A stretch of DNA of 64,000 nt from Selaginella tamariscina. Taxonomy: Eukaryota > Streptophyta > Lycopodiopsida > Selaginellales > Selaginellaceae. Position numbers and translations under genes: made by a program. Under the pieces are notes generated by a model. It ran no database searches. It saw only the letters and a program-made list of their open reading frames with translations, and was not told the DNA's origin. Each line of letters opens with the position of its first letter. Positions within the stretch are counted from its first letter, which is position 1. The stretch is taken from assembly GCA_003024785.1 (NCBI GenBank), contig PUQB01000034.1, positions 872,883 through 936,882 on the forward strand, written 5' to 3'. This document shows positions 1 through 12,902 of the stretch, one piece after another.

Positions 1-23
1 TTGTTCCTAAAAAGAATGGAAAG

Positions 24-733
24 TTGAGAGTATGTGTAAACTATAAGAAGTTAAATGATGCCACAAAGAAGGATGTTTTTCCTATCCCATTTACAGAAGA
101 AATGTTGGATAGTGTGGCCGGACATGAGATGTATTCCTTTATGGATGGATTCTCAGGATATAATCAGATTCTAGTAGCTCCGGAGGACCAACATAAAACA
201 GCTTTTATAAGTCCATGGGGTGCATATGCATATAAAGTTATGCCATTTGGCTTATGTAATGCACCTTTTACTTTCCAAAGGATCATAACTGATACCTTTA
301 GGGAATATTTATTGGATTTTATGAAAGTTTTTATGGATGATTTTAGTGTATATAGTGATAAAGAGAATCATCTTTATTGTTTAGAAAGGTTGTTTTTTCG
401 AAATGTAAGCAAAATCAGTTGCTTTAAATCCTGAGAAATGTAATTTTTTTGTAAAATCAGGAGTTCTCTTAGGACATGTAGTGTGTAAGGAAGGAATCCT
501 GTGGATCAGGATAAGGTTAAAGTTATACTTACCTTACAACACCGCAGGATCTAAAAGAATTAAGGCGGTTTTTAGGAAAGATTGGCTATCATAGGAGGTT
601 TATTAAGGATTATGCCCAAATAGCCAGACCTTTAACTGACCTTTTAAAGGCAGGAAAATCCTATGATTGGACTCCTGCATGTCAGGAAGCTTTTGATACA
701 TTAAGGAAATCTTTAGTAACAGCACCTATATTA
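24..733 (+). pseudogene. Reverse transcriptase domain of Ty3/gypsy pol (broken)
   Basis: The 24-434 frame carries the core RT blocks: [37 protein letters not shown] and the catalytic FMDDF box (usual form YxDD). After a frame change near 434 the thumb and connection follow in other frames up to about 733 (GHVV, RRFIKDYAQIARPLTDLLK). It would copy element RNA into cDNA in cytoplasmic particles. The fingers part of the domain lies before the window start. It is non-functional as it stands because of frame breaks, unless these are consensus errors. Confidence 0.85.
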
Positions 734-1213
734 GTGAATCCTAAATGGGACAGGGAATTTCATGTGCAGGTTGATGCCTCAGACATTGCAATAGGAGCTA
801 TCCTTACACAGACGCAGGAAGATGGAAAGGACCGTCCTATCTACTATGCAAGTCGCAGGTTAACACCGGCAGAGGTAAACTATACTACCACAGAAAAAGA
901 AGCTTTAGGAATGGTATATGCAATTCATAAATTCAGACACTATTTATTAGCTAATAAAGTCAAAATCTTTGTAGATCATAAGGCTTTGTTACATCTTTTA
1001 AACAAGCCAGTCCTAACAGGACGTTTAGCTAGATGGTTTCTCCTGTTACAGGAGTATGATTTTCAAATCATACATAAACCTGGTAGACAGCATGAACAGG
1101 CTGACCATTTAAGCCGCATTAAACAGGAGAAGTTCCAATCCAGTACATGGATGACTTTCCTGATGCACATTTGTTTCATGTGCACATTCCTCCTACATGG
1201 ATGGAGGACATAA
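734..1213 (+). pseudogene. RNase H domain of Ty3/gypsy pol
   Basis: This frame starts inside the RNase H domain: VDASDIAIGAIL carries the first catalytic Asp, IYYASRRLTPAEVNYTTTEKEALGMVYAIHKFRHYL carries the conserved Glu, and FVDHKALLHLL a later Asp. It ends with the usual ARWFLLLQEYDF and ADHLSRI hinge before the integrase. The domain would degrade RNA in the RNA/DNA hybrid. The same frame runs into unrelated residues near 1150, where the next real segment starts in another frame. Confidence 0.85.
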
Positions 1214-1340
1214 AAGTTTATTTGTCGACTGGACTAGTTCCACCATCCTATGAGACTAATGATCAGAAAAAGTTATTTGTCGTGAGGACACGACGTTATT
1301 CTTTGGTGGGAGGAAAGTTATATAAGACGGTCAGGATGGA

Positions 1341-2372
1341 GTGTTAAGACGTTGGGTGGAACCTTTTGAGGTTATGGATATCCTGAAAGAGGCCCATGCG
1401 GGTCTAGCAGGAGGGCATTTTGCAGAGGAAATAACTGCAAGGAAAATATTACAGGCTGGGTTATGGTGGCCTACATTATGGAAGGATGTAGGAGATTTCT
1501 GTAGGAAATGTGATAAGTGCAAAGAGCACATATACCACCTAAGAAACAGGTATATCCTTAAATCCTATCCTACCACTAGAACCTTTTCAAAGGTGGGGAA
1601 TGGATTTTATAGGACCTATAAATCCTGTGAGTACAAAAAGGAATCAATATATTCTGGTACTTACGGATTATATGACTAAGTGGGTAGAAGCAGAACCTAT
1701 GAGGAAAGCTGATGCTTATAATACAGCCCGTGCTATATATAATATGATTATAGTGCGTATGGAATTCCTAAGGAAATCATAAGTGATAGAGGAAAACACT
1801 TTATTAATGAAACAATTCAAACACTTATGGAAGAAGATAAAACATAAGAAATCTACACCTTATTATCCTCAAGGGAATGGTCAAGCTGAATCTACAAATA
1901 AAGTCCTTAAGAATGTTTTAAGGAAAGTGATTCAGGAAAATGGAAAAGACTGGGATGAAAGACTTCCTGAAGTCTTGTGGGCTTACAGGACAGCCTATAA
2001 GGTTGTAACAGGAATGACGCCTTTTAAGTTAGCATATGGACTTGAGGCAATAACTCCTGTTGAATATATTGTGCCATCTTTAAGGATTGCTGTAAAGCAT
2101 AATTTAGGTGAGCAAGAATCCTTACAACGTAGGCTAGGAATTAGAAAAACTGGATGAGATAAGATTACATGCTTTATGGACTGTACAGGCAATTCAGAAA
2201 AGAAGGAGAGCCTGGTATAATAGGAAAAGAAAGAAGCATGATATAAGAAAGGAGATTTGGTCTTGTGGTATAGAGGAAGTGTTGATAAACCACAGGATAA
2301 ATTAAAAATGAAATGGTTAGGTCCATTTAAAGTCAAGGAGATAAGTGAAAGGTGTGGTAAAGGTTGAACCCT
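1341..2372 (+). pseudogene. Integrase domain of Ty3/gypsy pol (broken)
   Basis: The HHCC zinc region is visible (HAGLAGGHFAEE, then CRKCDKC) in 1341-1530. The DDE core starts at 1600 ([19 protein letters not shown]) and continues from about 1783 with YYPQGNGQAESTNKVLK, which gives the catalytic Glu, and WAYRTAYKVVTGMTPF. The second Asp (the SDR/SDN box) falls in the damaged join near 1770-1800 (IISDRG in another frame). The C-terminal part (GDLVLWYRGSVDKPQDKLKMKW) reads to about 2370 and then stops at the repeat border. Confidence 0.85.
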
Positions 2373-2612
2373 AAGGGTGTCATTCTCAGCGCGGAGGACG
2401 GCTAATTTTGTATTAAGGTGACAAAGATCCAGACTGGCATAAACATATGACATTCATTCATACATAACAGTTGAGTTTAATCGAGTTTAGCTATTACGAC
2501 TTTAGAGTTCATTTTACATAACATAAGGAAACATGTATTCTCAGCTTTCAACTGCCACATAGATAACATAATCTTAACCTCGTACTCGGAGAGTGCTAGA
2601 CCGTGAATGAAA

Positions 2613-2798
2613 TGTGGCGGATTTCGCTATTGGATCATGCGGAGCCCCATTGGTTCTACCGAATGAGGGAGTGGGGAATAATTGGTATGGGGAACGATGG
2701 GCGTATGTGGCGGATTCCGCAAGTGGATCATGCGGAGCCCCATTGGTTTCTACCGAATGAGGGAGTGGGGGCATAATTGGTATGGGGAACGATGGCCG
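2613..2798. repeat. Tandem repeat, two units of about 93 bp, inside copy A
   Basis: Each unit starts TGTGGCGGAT and includes GGATCATGCGGAGCCCCATT and a GAATGAGGGAGTGGGG stretch. Units begin at 2613 and 2706. The same doublet is present in copy B, so the duplication is older than the copying of the larger repeat. Confidence 0.85.
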
Positions 2799-4134
2799 TC
2801 TTAACTGTCACTGCCCGGCGGCCTTAAATGTCCTTCTCCAAAGCCATATTAGTAAGACCTTAAACACATGCCGTAATAGATGCGTTTTCAAAAGATGCAT
2901 CCATACTTTGGAAATGTAGTAAAAAAATAAACATCGCGCAACTGCATTTAGGATAATATGATATGGTGATTGTGCATCTTTTGTTTAAAACGTCCTCATA
3001 TGCAAGACTAAACAAGTGCTTGAGAGGCAACACAACCACATGCTCTTCAAGAGTGGGCATCATGACATACTCTAATGGATGAAATTATGTGCTTTTTTTT
3101 AATGAGTCCCGGATTTGATTTCCTTCCTTCTAGGGGTCTCTGGGATAAAGGACACGTAGTGAATAACCTAGCATTTACAATGTCACACAATATGCCCCAA
3201 ATGAGAATGTTTGGGTTTTCTAGATGCCCAAAACAAAACCCGTCATGAAAGCAAATTAATCAAAATGAGTTTATTAACATGTTTTTTAAATAGGTTTTTC
3301 ATCATGTAGAGTTTGCATATATAAATTTTGAGCTTTTTTTGTTTGAAAAGTTGGTATGCTAAATAAACTTTTTAATAAGCCTTTCATCAAAAGGTTACCA
3401 AATTTTAAGCTAAAATAGAATAATTATAGTAAAACAAAAACACATTCTCCTAATCGAAAATCGTCAACATCCATCATCATACATGTTAAATTCATTAAAA
3501 ACGTGTGCATGTCGAGAAGCGTTGAAAGCATCACAATCAGCAAATCTACAAGAGAATGTATATATTTTGAGGTTGAGAGTAATAATAATTGTATCTTCTA
3601 ATAAAAGATTCCTAAAAATTAATTATGTCATTCTTTCTTTAAACATAGAATATTTGAAAGAATATTCTAATAAAAAATTAATTATTATTATTAAATGCTA
3701 GTTAAATAGTTACAATTGCTCATTAAGCTATAAATATTTTCTTTTTTGGAGGGTTGTTGTGTGCCTTCACAACACAAGTTAAGATTATGTCGGTGGAGGA
3801 AGGAACTCTCAATTTTTTACATGTTTGCCTCACACCTACTCTACTTAATATATTACTTAATGTATGTGATGCAATCTCTTTTTCGTTTTCGTTTACATAA
3901 GTATGCTGGCATTAAATTCCAGTCCCAATGTTTTAATGGTTGGTGCACACCTACAAGTGATTAGAACTTTATAGGTGTTTATTAGGCCCAAGTGGGTTAG
4001 GTCAACCTTATAGGTGTTATAACCTTATTTGACACATTGAATTTAATATAATCGACTATAAATCTAACTAGGACATTGAAAATGAGGGAAGAGCTTTCTA
4101 ATGACGCCGAAAAACTATCCATAGGAAATTTCTT

Positions 4135-4169
4135 GTTAAACAAGGAAACTCACATTTTTCTTGTTTAAC
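4135..4169. other. Perfect 10-bp inverted repeat (stem-loop) in a copy-A-specific insert
   Basis: GTTAAACAAG (4135-4144) and CTTGTTTAAC (4160-4169) are exact reverse complements with a 15-nt loop. They lie inside the roughly 73-bp block missing from copy B, so the block could be a small hairpin insertion or a deletion in copy B. Confidence 0.7.
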
Positions 4170-6907
4170 CAATACCTTCTCTAAAACAATTAGAAAAGGT
4201 TATACACTTTTATTTTTATCCTTCTCAATATACATATATTAACTTACCTCCTCTGTGCCACTCGGACTGGTATCTGAAGTCAATGGCAAGAAAAATTTTG
4301 GTTATTGCTTTGTTAAACATATTCATTAATTCTACACAAGAGATCTTATAATATGCATTTCTATTTTGAACATGAGTACAAGAGAACAACCGTGGAGACC
4401 CCTTCTCCATTGCCTTAACTAGCATAACATACTCTCTTGCTACGTCAACCTTTTCCTTATTATATGTTCTTTTCCTTCGTCATGTTCCTCTCTGATAAAG
4501 TTTTTTCTTTCCTAATCTTCCATCCATCCTACTCAGACCTTCTCACCTTATTCTTTCCAAACCTTATTCTTTCCATAATAGGATGTCATATTTTTTTTCT
4601 AATTACCTTTATAGTGCTACAATAGGGCTTGTTTCTCTAACATCTAGGCTGGTAAGTACCAACAATCAGCCTCCATAGTAAAAAAATAGTCATAGTAAAA
4701 CTATAAAGTTAAAATTAGTTAACGCATAGAAAACTATGTGCATTTAGACAAACCAATTGGGACACCAAAGTTTGCAATTGATGAGGAAAAATTGTAGGCC
4801 ATTAGTGAATGAGATATGAGTGTGAGGTTAGATTATTTTTTAGTCTCACAAGGTGTTATCGTATGTTCATAAGAAACTTCCATTCCCGTGAATCGAATAT
4901 AATATCCACAATCACAAATCTAAATTTACAATGAGTATTATTGCATGGTATGGTAATAATATTCTCTTCACACACATATACATCTTCTTGAATATATATA
5001 TGCGTTTGTGTAAAAGCCTCCTCAAATGTACAGCCATGGAGTAAACTATCGATAGATACAAGAAGCAACATATGCATCCACAAACTTACATAAACAAATG
5101 GTAATCCCATGTCTAGATAATGCACTATGCAATCAACATATGAGGAAGAGTTATCCAAAAAAATAGTTAAGGGGATTTGGGAGGAAGGGATAATCCAAAA
5201 AATAATTGAAGGTGATATTCTCAATCTCAACCAATCCTTACAAACAAAAGCACACAAGTTCAATGGGTAGAGAGCCAAAGGTGACCATCCGGCAAAACAC
5301 TAGTGGACATCTTCTTCATTGGCTCCTTACACAACACACAATTGCTTCTTCTTGTAGATGCCCATCTCTTGCCACACAATGAACTACACAATCCCAGGGA
5401 TGCAACATAGAATATAGCAATTGGATATGCTCACGTGAAAGAAACTGTTATCTATTTGAGATACATTTTGTAATTCATTGAATTAGGGACAAACGGACGA
5501 ATTGTTTTATATATCCTTGGGCAATTGGATCTGGTAAATAGAAAACTACCTCTTTTAAATACGGCAAATGATAGAGATCTAGCAACACTACCAGCTATAA
5601 TACAATGAATAGATATGCTAGGATGTATATAAAAGTTAAATAGCTAGATCTTTATAAGTGTGGATCATCACCCAAATTAGACATCCAGTTGAAATTAATT
5701 GTGAGTAGGATAACATTTATTGTTGTCAACTGTTCTTTTGAGCTGCACATAGAGTCATTTTTGTTTCTAGGATGATGTTTAATCTAGTCTTATAGCCCAT
5801 ACCTTTCTCAATATAATTTATGATCATGAACTACATTGGAATGAGTTGGACAAACTATGCACTACCAAAACTTTATCTATTTGAGCACTTTACGCCAAGG
5901 TATTTTTGCTGTTTTTTTTTTCTTTTGTTGAAAGTATTTTATTTACTTATGACATTAATAAATATCATAAATTACCAAATCTATATTAAATGGGCAAACA
6001 AAACTACATATCCTCAATGCCTTATAAATTCTATAAAAGTCTCACTTAGATTTGTAATACTGTTATAATTTTATTTAGAATACACAAAGTATACTAAAGT
6101 ACGATTAAAATAATGATTATTAATATGAAATTTAAATAAGTTAAACTTTGCTATTCCAACTTAGGTATCTAATAGTATTGTTGATGAGATTGTTCTTCTC
6201 TTTCTCTCTCTCTCTATATATAGGCTTACTAGTACTAGTATAACAAAATTAATAATTTTGGTGTAAGAAGTTTTTATTAATTAAGGGAATCACTATTGAG
6301 AATCCCTTTCCTAATTTTTATATTTTTTAAAAGGATATTAGTTTTAGAATATTTATTTGAGGAATATGGAAAGCTGCATCTTTTTATACAATCTACACTT
6401 GTATGTAAACATATATGTGTATTTCACATAAATAAATTAAAATCAATTTATTGAATATACATGCACATAAAACTTTAAATCTATTCCAATAAAGTGAATA
6501 TGCATATATAAATAGCTAGTTAAATTATATATATTAACTATTAAATTTAAATATTATTTAATTTATGAATCTTCTTTAAAAAATATTTGAAATAAAAATT
6601 AAATTTTATGTTTATTTTTTTATAAATAAATAAGATATATATATTAATTATAATATAAAATAAAATTGTTTTATAATATATCATACATGCCACAATATGC
6701 TTTTTTACGATACAAATAAAGTTAAAATCCTCATGATAAGTCCTATGTATGGGCTATAATGCTTAATAACTAATATCTACATGTTATATATATTGTTATG
6801 GTGCTATGTACCTGCTCCAATACTCCCCTCAATGTATAATACATATATTCGATTGGAGGGCTATTTGGTATTAGAAAAATTTAGTTTATGTGAAGCTTGC
6901 TTTAGTC

Positions 6908-6910
6908 ATA

Positions 6911-6962
<52 letters not shown>
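6908..6962. repeat. (TA)n microsatellite
   Basis: An almost uninterrupted run of TA dinucleotides of about 55 bp. Confidence 0.95.
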
Positions 6963-6964
<2 letters not shown>

Positions 6965-7424
6965 CCATAAGCTTATTTCTTTGCATTTCATATTTCAACA
7001 TAAAATGAAATAGTGATACATGTCAAAATGTTGATTTCTTTTGTGATGCACCAAGTTGAAGATGCTTTGTTGTAATCAAGCTTTATCATATAGTAGGAGT
7101 ACCAATAGCTCCTCAAAAAATCTTTGCATCAAAATAGATATTAAAATAAGATTAAAAATAACATAAATCATTAAAAGATAATGAAAAGACAAACCATTTA
7201 AAATGGAACTTGATTATAATACCAAACCAAGTAAATCAAATTCTAAAAAGCTAAAATACTGAAACCTTTGTATATCGTATGAATTAGAGTGAAAAATTCA
7301 AAACTTACGAGAACTAAGATAAAAAAAAAACTCTAAACTTTAAAATTATCAATTAAATAAATAAAATGACTATGCAAATTCAAAATGAAGAACATAATAA
7401 ATAAATAATTATTAGAGTGATTGG

Positions 7425-7640
7425 TGCTTAAATGAAACATGATTTTATATTTTAATACTTTCTTATATAACTTTTGTATATGTGAAGATTCACCTAACCA
7501 AATCTCATTTACTACATATAGAAATCTTGACGAGTGATTGATGTTTAAATAGAATAAATTTTTTTTTTTTAATAACTTCTTATATAACCTTTCGTATATG
7601 TGAAGATTCACACTACCTCATTCATTACATATAGAACTGC
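7425..7640. repeat. Imperfect tandem duplication, period about 117 bp
   Basis: A stretch containing TCTTATATAAC, then GTATATGTGAAGATTCAC and TACATATAGAA occurs at about 7461 and again at about 7578, with a T-run difference between the units. Confidence 0.75.
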
Positions 7641-10600
7641 TAATGTTTAAAAATATAAATCTAATATTCAATTCATTAAATATCATGCATTAACTATATC
7701 TTATTCAATAGCACATACAAATCCTAATGCATGATCATTTTCATACTAATATTCATTTCATCAAAGAAATTACTGACATATCCATTCAATATTAAATTAT
7801 AGAATAAAATAGTTAGCAAATGGATGAGTTGTCAAAATCTAGTTCTAATGCGTGATAATGGTAATAAGTGCTCCCTAAAAAAGATTGGGAATTAAATCCT
7901 AAATTCTTAATAATTAATAATTCTAAGCAATTATTAATAATTAATTAATCTTTATTATAGGAATATTATAATCTATTTTGATTTCATTAATTATATCTAA
8001 TTTGTAAATTTTTTAATAATTAGTGAATTATTAATTATTCCCATTTTACCATTTTATCTCCATTTTTCTTTTAGGGTGGTTTAATAGTGGTACAACTATT
8101 TACATGACAAATTATAAAAAATATCCTACATAACAACATTTTAGAATATCCTAAATGTTTACTTGATTTTGAAAATATCCTTAATTTTTTACACGAAAAC
8201 TTTTAAAAGTAGCCTAAATATATTTTCCAGAAGACGCTCATGTATTTATTTACAGTTATTACACTCATGTAAACAACTCTTAAGAATATCCTAAATTGTT
8301 CACATGACAATTTTTAAGAATAACCACATATTCAATATTTCGATTTTAATTTTGATATAATTAGTATGATTTAAATAAAATATATTTATTTTAATTTATT
8401 TTTAATTCTATATGAATATATACAATTATTGCGAATTGCCCGAATATGCTAGCTATTTATATTTAAGATTGGAATTTGAATAAACTTTTTATTTTTAATT
8501 AGGTTGAATCTTGCATGATTAGGGTTTTTTCTTTTATAAAGGTCTAGCCAATATGCAATGATGATTTTTTCTTTTTTTTATTGAATAAATCATCTATTTA
8601 AAGTTTTCTTACATCGCACAAGTAATTTCTTGTCTTTGTTATGTTTTTTAAGCTGCTCACCCAAGCTTGTATCGCTGATCAATTTGAGGTTTATATAATT
8701 GACCAATTTGAATTCTAATGATTGATTGAATGAATTGGGTTCAAATGGTTAGGTTGAGGCTTGTATCACTGACCAGTTTGAGTTGTAATGATGGATTTGA
8801 TGAATTGGATCTCAAGTGGTCTGGTTGTGTGGTTGTAGGAGGCCATTTTTCATATTCAACGGTTAATTTATCAATCGTTATGTTGTTCTTTCCATTATCA
8901 AAACTTGAAAGAGTTGTATATAACAACATGATTTTGGAATTGAGGCATGTTTATCAGGGTTTTTATTTATAAGGACCAAATAAAGGCTTTTGGACTTTAA
9001 AAATAAGTTTTTTTCGAGTGTGTTCAAAGTCTACCTTTCTGAAAGAGGGATAACATTGCCAGATCACCAAAACCATTTATTTTGCATTATGTTTTTTTTT
9101 TACTAAAGTCCAAATACCCCAAGTTTTGAAGAGGTAGTTCATCTCTCTATGCACATAGATGGGTCACTTGTTCATGGACAACATGAAGATCCATGGTGTG
9201 TGTGATTGTGCAAGCCATTCAAATCCACTTGACAAGATGAATTAATATGCTATTAAGGTTGAAGAAGATAAGTAGTTGTGGACTATTAAGCAGGTTTTTG
9301 TGAAGACCATAGGCTTTATTTGGAGTTCTTTCTTGACCAAATTGTCCAGTTGTCAATTACCGTTGCTAATTATTTCGGCAAGATTCAATGACTTGGTTTG
9401 TCGTGTAGTCTCGTATTCCTTGGGGTCTGGCAGTGTTGGTATCCTTTGCCTATGCATTCTCCACAAGTGTTTCTAACTGCTACGTGCTCGCTAATTTTTG
9501 CACACTTGTTTGTGGGCATGATTTGAAAGAGATGTTTTGAATCTTCTCCTTGAGCATTTTATTGGTCATGGCTCTCACAGTGGAGAACTACCAGATGTGT
9601 TTGCAATTGGATGGTACCCAAAATTAAATTTACATATTAGCATAACTATAGATCATCTTTTCTTTTATGTTGCTGCCTTATGCTTTTTCTTCATAAGGTG
9701 GGGATGTATTTTCTTTTCCATTGCTACCTTTTGCATTTTCTTGATGAGGTGGGGATGTCTTATGTGTTGGGTGACCCAACTTGGGTATCTTCTATACATT
9801 TCTCATCTGTGTCCTAGTGGACCTTTTCATCTCCTACACTATGGTCATCCTCGTTGCCCTCATCCCGCATGTGATCTTTGAAACCCCTAGCACCCAATGT
9901 TGATAACACCACCATTCGGGGGTTCCAATGTTTGCTCCTCCATCTTGCAAAAATCTACATACAGAGGGGAGCAATCTTTCCCACAATTCACAACAAGTCC
10001 ATGTTCTCGTCAACCTCCACGTGGTCTTAGAGATTCTATCCTCATTTTTTTAGTAAGTGAATTGTTTCAATAAACACATGCACTTCATATATTCATTCCT
10101 TGCTATTAATTAGCAGGTCTACAATGGTCTCTTATTGTTATAAATTAAAAACATGTGTGTGTGTGTTTTGTATGTGTGTTTTTTAATTAATATAACATGG
10201 TTAACTAGTGATAAACACTTTAAGTTATTCGTTTTCATTAAAGAAAATAATTCAAAGATAAAGATTGAATTACTCACATTATATATTACATTTTATGAAT
10301 GTGGATGCCACTGCCTATGAAGTACACAATCTTATTTTAGATCCATTAACACTATTTAAGAAATTGGCATTAATTGGGCCTTTGAATATAATGTAGCAAA
10401 TGTAGCCTTTGCAAGTCTTTTTAAATCGATGTCGAGAGTTTATACGGATGTTATACCTTGATATCTTAAGAAAAAAAATAATGAAATAACATTCTAATTA
10501 ATAGAAAAAATAGAAATTTTCTTGTAAAATGAAATTAAACATTAACATGCGTTCTTTCAAAATTTAAGAAAATCTTATACATTTAATATACTCAAAAATG

Positions 10601-11601
10601 TTCTACATGTCTATGAAAGAATAAAAGTATAAATTTAAATATAATTGCATTGTGTGTGTGTGTTATAATTATCTCTGTATCACATCTCTATATTTATCTT
10701 TTGATTATATATAATATGTCATAAACTTAATCATTATCTGCTATTGGTCAAAGACCCCTTTCAATGTTTCAATATGCCACACACTTTTAATAACATGGAT
10801 CATATTTTAGTTGTAATTTCAGCTTAGAAAGAGATTATATCTTTCTATTTATAAATTATATATTATATAATTTTATTTGTATTTTTTATAATATATTGTA
10901 CTCATTAATCTATATCAATATATATTATAATATATCGATATGTATTAAAAAACACTTTAAAAGAAATTCATTTTCCTGGAAAAATTATTAACTTGAGATT
11001 ATTATTAATTCCTTAATGAATTTGTTGATGTTTATATGTTAATATGATATGTTATGCAATTTATAAAATGTTGAATTTATTATTATTTAAACCAAATCTA
11101 TGCTATAATAATCTACTTTCTTTAAAATATACGACTATTTTGTTTTTTCAAGCTTTATTAAAACATTAACCTATTTCATTATAAGCAGCTTAAACTATAA
11201 GCTTAAAATTCATGTTGGGGCACTCCAATGAATCAATTAGTACATATATTTATTAATTAAATTATACACAAGTTTTAATAAATCTTTTCTCCTCTATAAT
11301 AAATACGATACTGTTGTTTTTTTTTTTTTTAAATTCTTTTGAGTGTTTTTTCTTTATAAAAAATATTGCATTGCATGTAATATAATATGTATGTAGAAGA
11401 TAATGAAGTTTTTTGAATATATATACATAGATTTACACATTTTATTTAGTGAGTTGCGAATCATAACACACCCGCGATCCAAACTATATAACAATTTATT
11501 GCATGTAAACAAGTTATTTAAGATTTATTGTACACACTCAAATTCCAAAGTCCATATTTTAAGTATAATACGCATCAAAATTATCTCACAGACAATTACA
11601 T

Positions 11602-12713
11602 TCAAGGACAAATTAAACTTGGAGTAAAGTAACAATATGATGTAGCTGGTTTTGGATTTAACACAGGTGTTGTCCATGTACCATCAACAATGTCATATGC
11701 TTTATATTGTATGTGGTGACCCTTCAAAAACCAAAGTATGATATCTCCTAAAAGTTCACACTTCCAAGATCCATATACACTAGAGGGTGCCTTTCCTTCG
11801 TATAATTCATCTAAGCTTTTAGAAGACACTAATTCCCATGTTGCTCTCTGCCAATCTATTTCCCACATTTGAAATTCTCTGTTACGAGTGTATGTAGTTA
11901 TCATGCATCTTCCCTTGTAATTAAACAAGGTCAAGTGTATACAATTATCCAAAAGAACATCAAAATTTTTAATAGTCATGTCACACCAAGTGTTGAGGTC
12001 TTCATTGTATGTACCAAAAGGTTACCTTCACCAATCAAATAAAGATTTGTAAGTGGCATATCACTAGTATACTGTTTACTAGTGTCAAGATCGAAGCAAG
12101 GGCTAACAACCCACGTATTAGTTCCAGAGTCATACATATGTATATGTGTGCGGTTTTCTACGAAGCCATGTGAGACATAAACCTTGTAACCATCATAATC
12201 GGCAGTATGCATAATGAAAACACCATCTTCAAACCCATCATTGCAACATAAAGTAGGAAGTTTTTTCCAAATGTTTAAGACAGGATTCACCATAGCTAGG
12301 TCCATGTTACCACAACCGCTTGATCTCTTCTTAACACAAACCAATCCATTAAATGATGTTACAAATTGAAACTTTTGATTAGATGGTGTTCTCTTCCTCT
12401 TTTTTGTTGACATGTTCAGCCTCCAAGAATGTATTCTTTCTTCAATTGTATAGGACATCACAATTGTTGGCCCACCTCTCTTCGGATTTCTCTCTACAAT
12501 CCATAATTCTTTGTTTGCTATATATTTTTTCCACATCTGCTGGAATTCTGGTGACGCTATCACTCTGCGCCACTCCTTACATACTTGTCTGACTGCAAAT
12601 AAACTTTTCGGATCGAGAAGAGATAACATAACCAAGACTAAGTTGGTCCCATACAAACACTCAAACACCCCACAACAACCTATCCCATTGTTATGATATA
12701 GCATTGAATCCAT
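11602..12713 (-). CDS. F-box protein, one apparent frame break
   Basis: The start is the ATG at 12711-12713; the longer open frame upstream lacks support and overlaps the TATA box. Residues 20-60 form an F-box (LVMLSLLDPKSLFAVRQVCKEWRRVI), the motif that binds SKP1 and makes the protein the substrate adaptor of an SCF ubiquitin ligase. The rest resembles plant F-box-associated/kelch-like repeats (FVTSFNGLVCV, VNPVLNIWKKLP, TNTWVVSP), which would bind the target; the target is unknown. Near 12010-12015 the frame must shift by one base to continue (TYNEDLNTWCDMTIKNF) to the stop at 11602-11604, giving about 370 residues. No intron is needed. It is either a true gene with a consensus error or a recent pseudogene. 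Confidence 0.75.
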
Positions 12714-12800
12714 GGAAAAAAGAGAGTAAAAAATTATTAAGGGAAATGAGATGAATAAATATTCCCTAGGTAGGAATGCCCTAAGTAAGAAAGTCCTTGA

Positions 12801-12810
12801 TTTATATAGG
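12801..12810 (-). promoter_or_regulatory. TATA box of the F-box gene
   Basis: On the minus strand this reads CCTATATAAA, about 90 bases before the ATG at 12713, a normal place for a plant core promoter. The LTR-like repeat (copy B) starts only about 90 bases further upstream. Confidence 0.6.
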
Positions 12811-12902
12811 GGTTTACACGTGATAACACGCAAATAATTAAACCTAAGAGTTGTGCGCCATTGTATAGTTCTGTACCGTAATGCTATCCTTGGTGCCAAG
12901 GG

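Larger units (their letters stand above)
1..2377 (+). mobile_element. Ty3/gypsy retrotransposon, 3' part of pol, degenerate
   Basis: Pieces of one polyprotein run in order reverse transcriptase, RNase H, integrase, so this is Ty3/gypsy (integrase last). The window starts inside the reverse transcriptase, so gag, protease and the 5' LTR lie outside. Frames change at about 434, 734, 1213-1341, 1531-1600 and 1782, so no continuous polyprotein is left. No chromodomain is seen after the integrase; phrasing such as GMTPFKLAYG resembles the Tat/Athila side of the family, an inference. The reading runs into the LTR-like repeat at 2378, where recognisable pol ends abruptly near GVVKVEP. Confidence 0.9.
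2378..4750. repeat. 2.4-kb LTR-like direct repeat, copy A
   Basis: Nearly the whole block recurs, in the same orientation, at 12903-15227. The shared block starts TGTCATTC and ends TAGACA, so it has TGTC...GACA ends like an LTR. Both copies also share AAGGG just outside on the left and AACCAATTGG just outside on the right. It has no convincing coding frame. Copies differ by small indels in homopolymers and by one block of about 73 bp near 4106-4178 present only here. Its right end (4650-4700) resembles the outer end of the chromovirus LTR at 21760-21812. It may be a solo LTR or a large non-coding LTR element. No matching target duplication was seen. Confidence 0.75.
4761..11601. other. AT-rich intergenic DNA, no supported gene
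   Basis: About 6.8 kb of AT-rich sequence. Open frames here are short, without family motifs, and start mostly at non-ATG codons. It holds a TA microsatellite, a 117-bp doublet at 7425-7640, degenerate repeats of an AATATCCTAAAT-type motif at 8090-8330, and slightly less AT-rich patches at 8650-9000 and 9230-10020 where I recognise nothing. I saw no tRNA or rRNA. Confidence 0.6.

Noticed and set aside
2860..3063. Short frame (67 codons) present in both LTR-like copies (again at 13390-13599)
   Set aside because: Conservation is that of the whole repeat, stops differ between copies only by indels, and there is no domain.
4856..5278. 140-codon minus-strand frame and a cysteine-rich stretch to about 5440 that looked vaguely like ankyrin repeats
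   Set aside because: No ankyrin consensus (TPLH, GH-E) could be aligned across units and the frame has stops; similarity is too weak.
8650..9900. Less AT-rich patches with short open frames (8730-8972, 9276-9476, 9537-9881)
   Set aside because: No domain, no splice logic and non-ATG starts in several; treated as intergenic.
4761..12902. Region between the two LTR-like blocks as the interior of one element with the blocks as its LTRs
   Set aside because: No primer site follows 4750 beyond doubt, no polypurine tract precedes 12903, no target duplication, and it contains a promoter-bearing F-box gene. It remains possible but unsupported.
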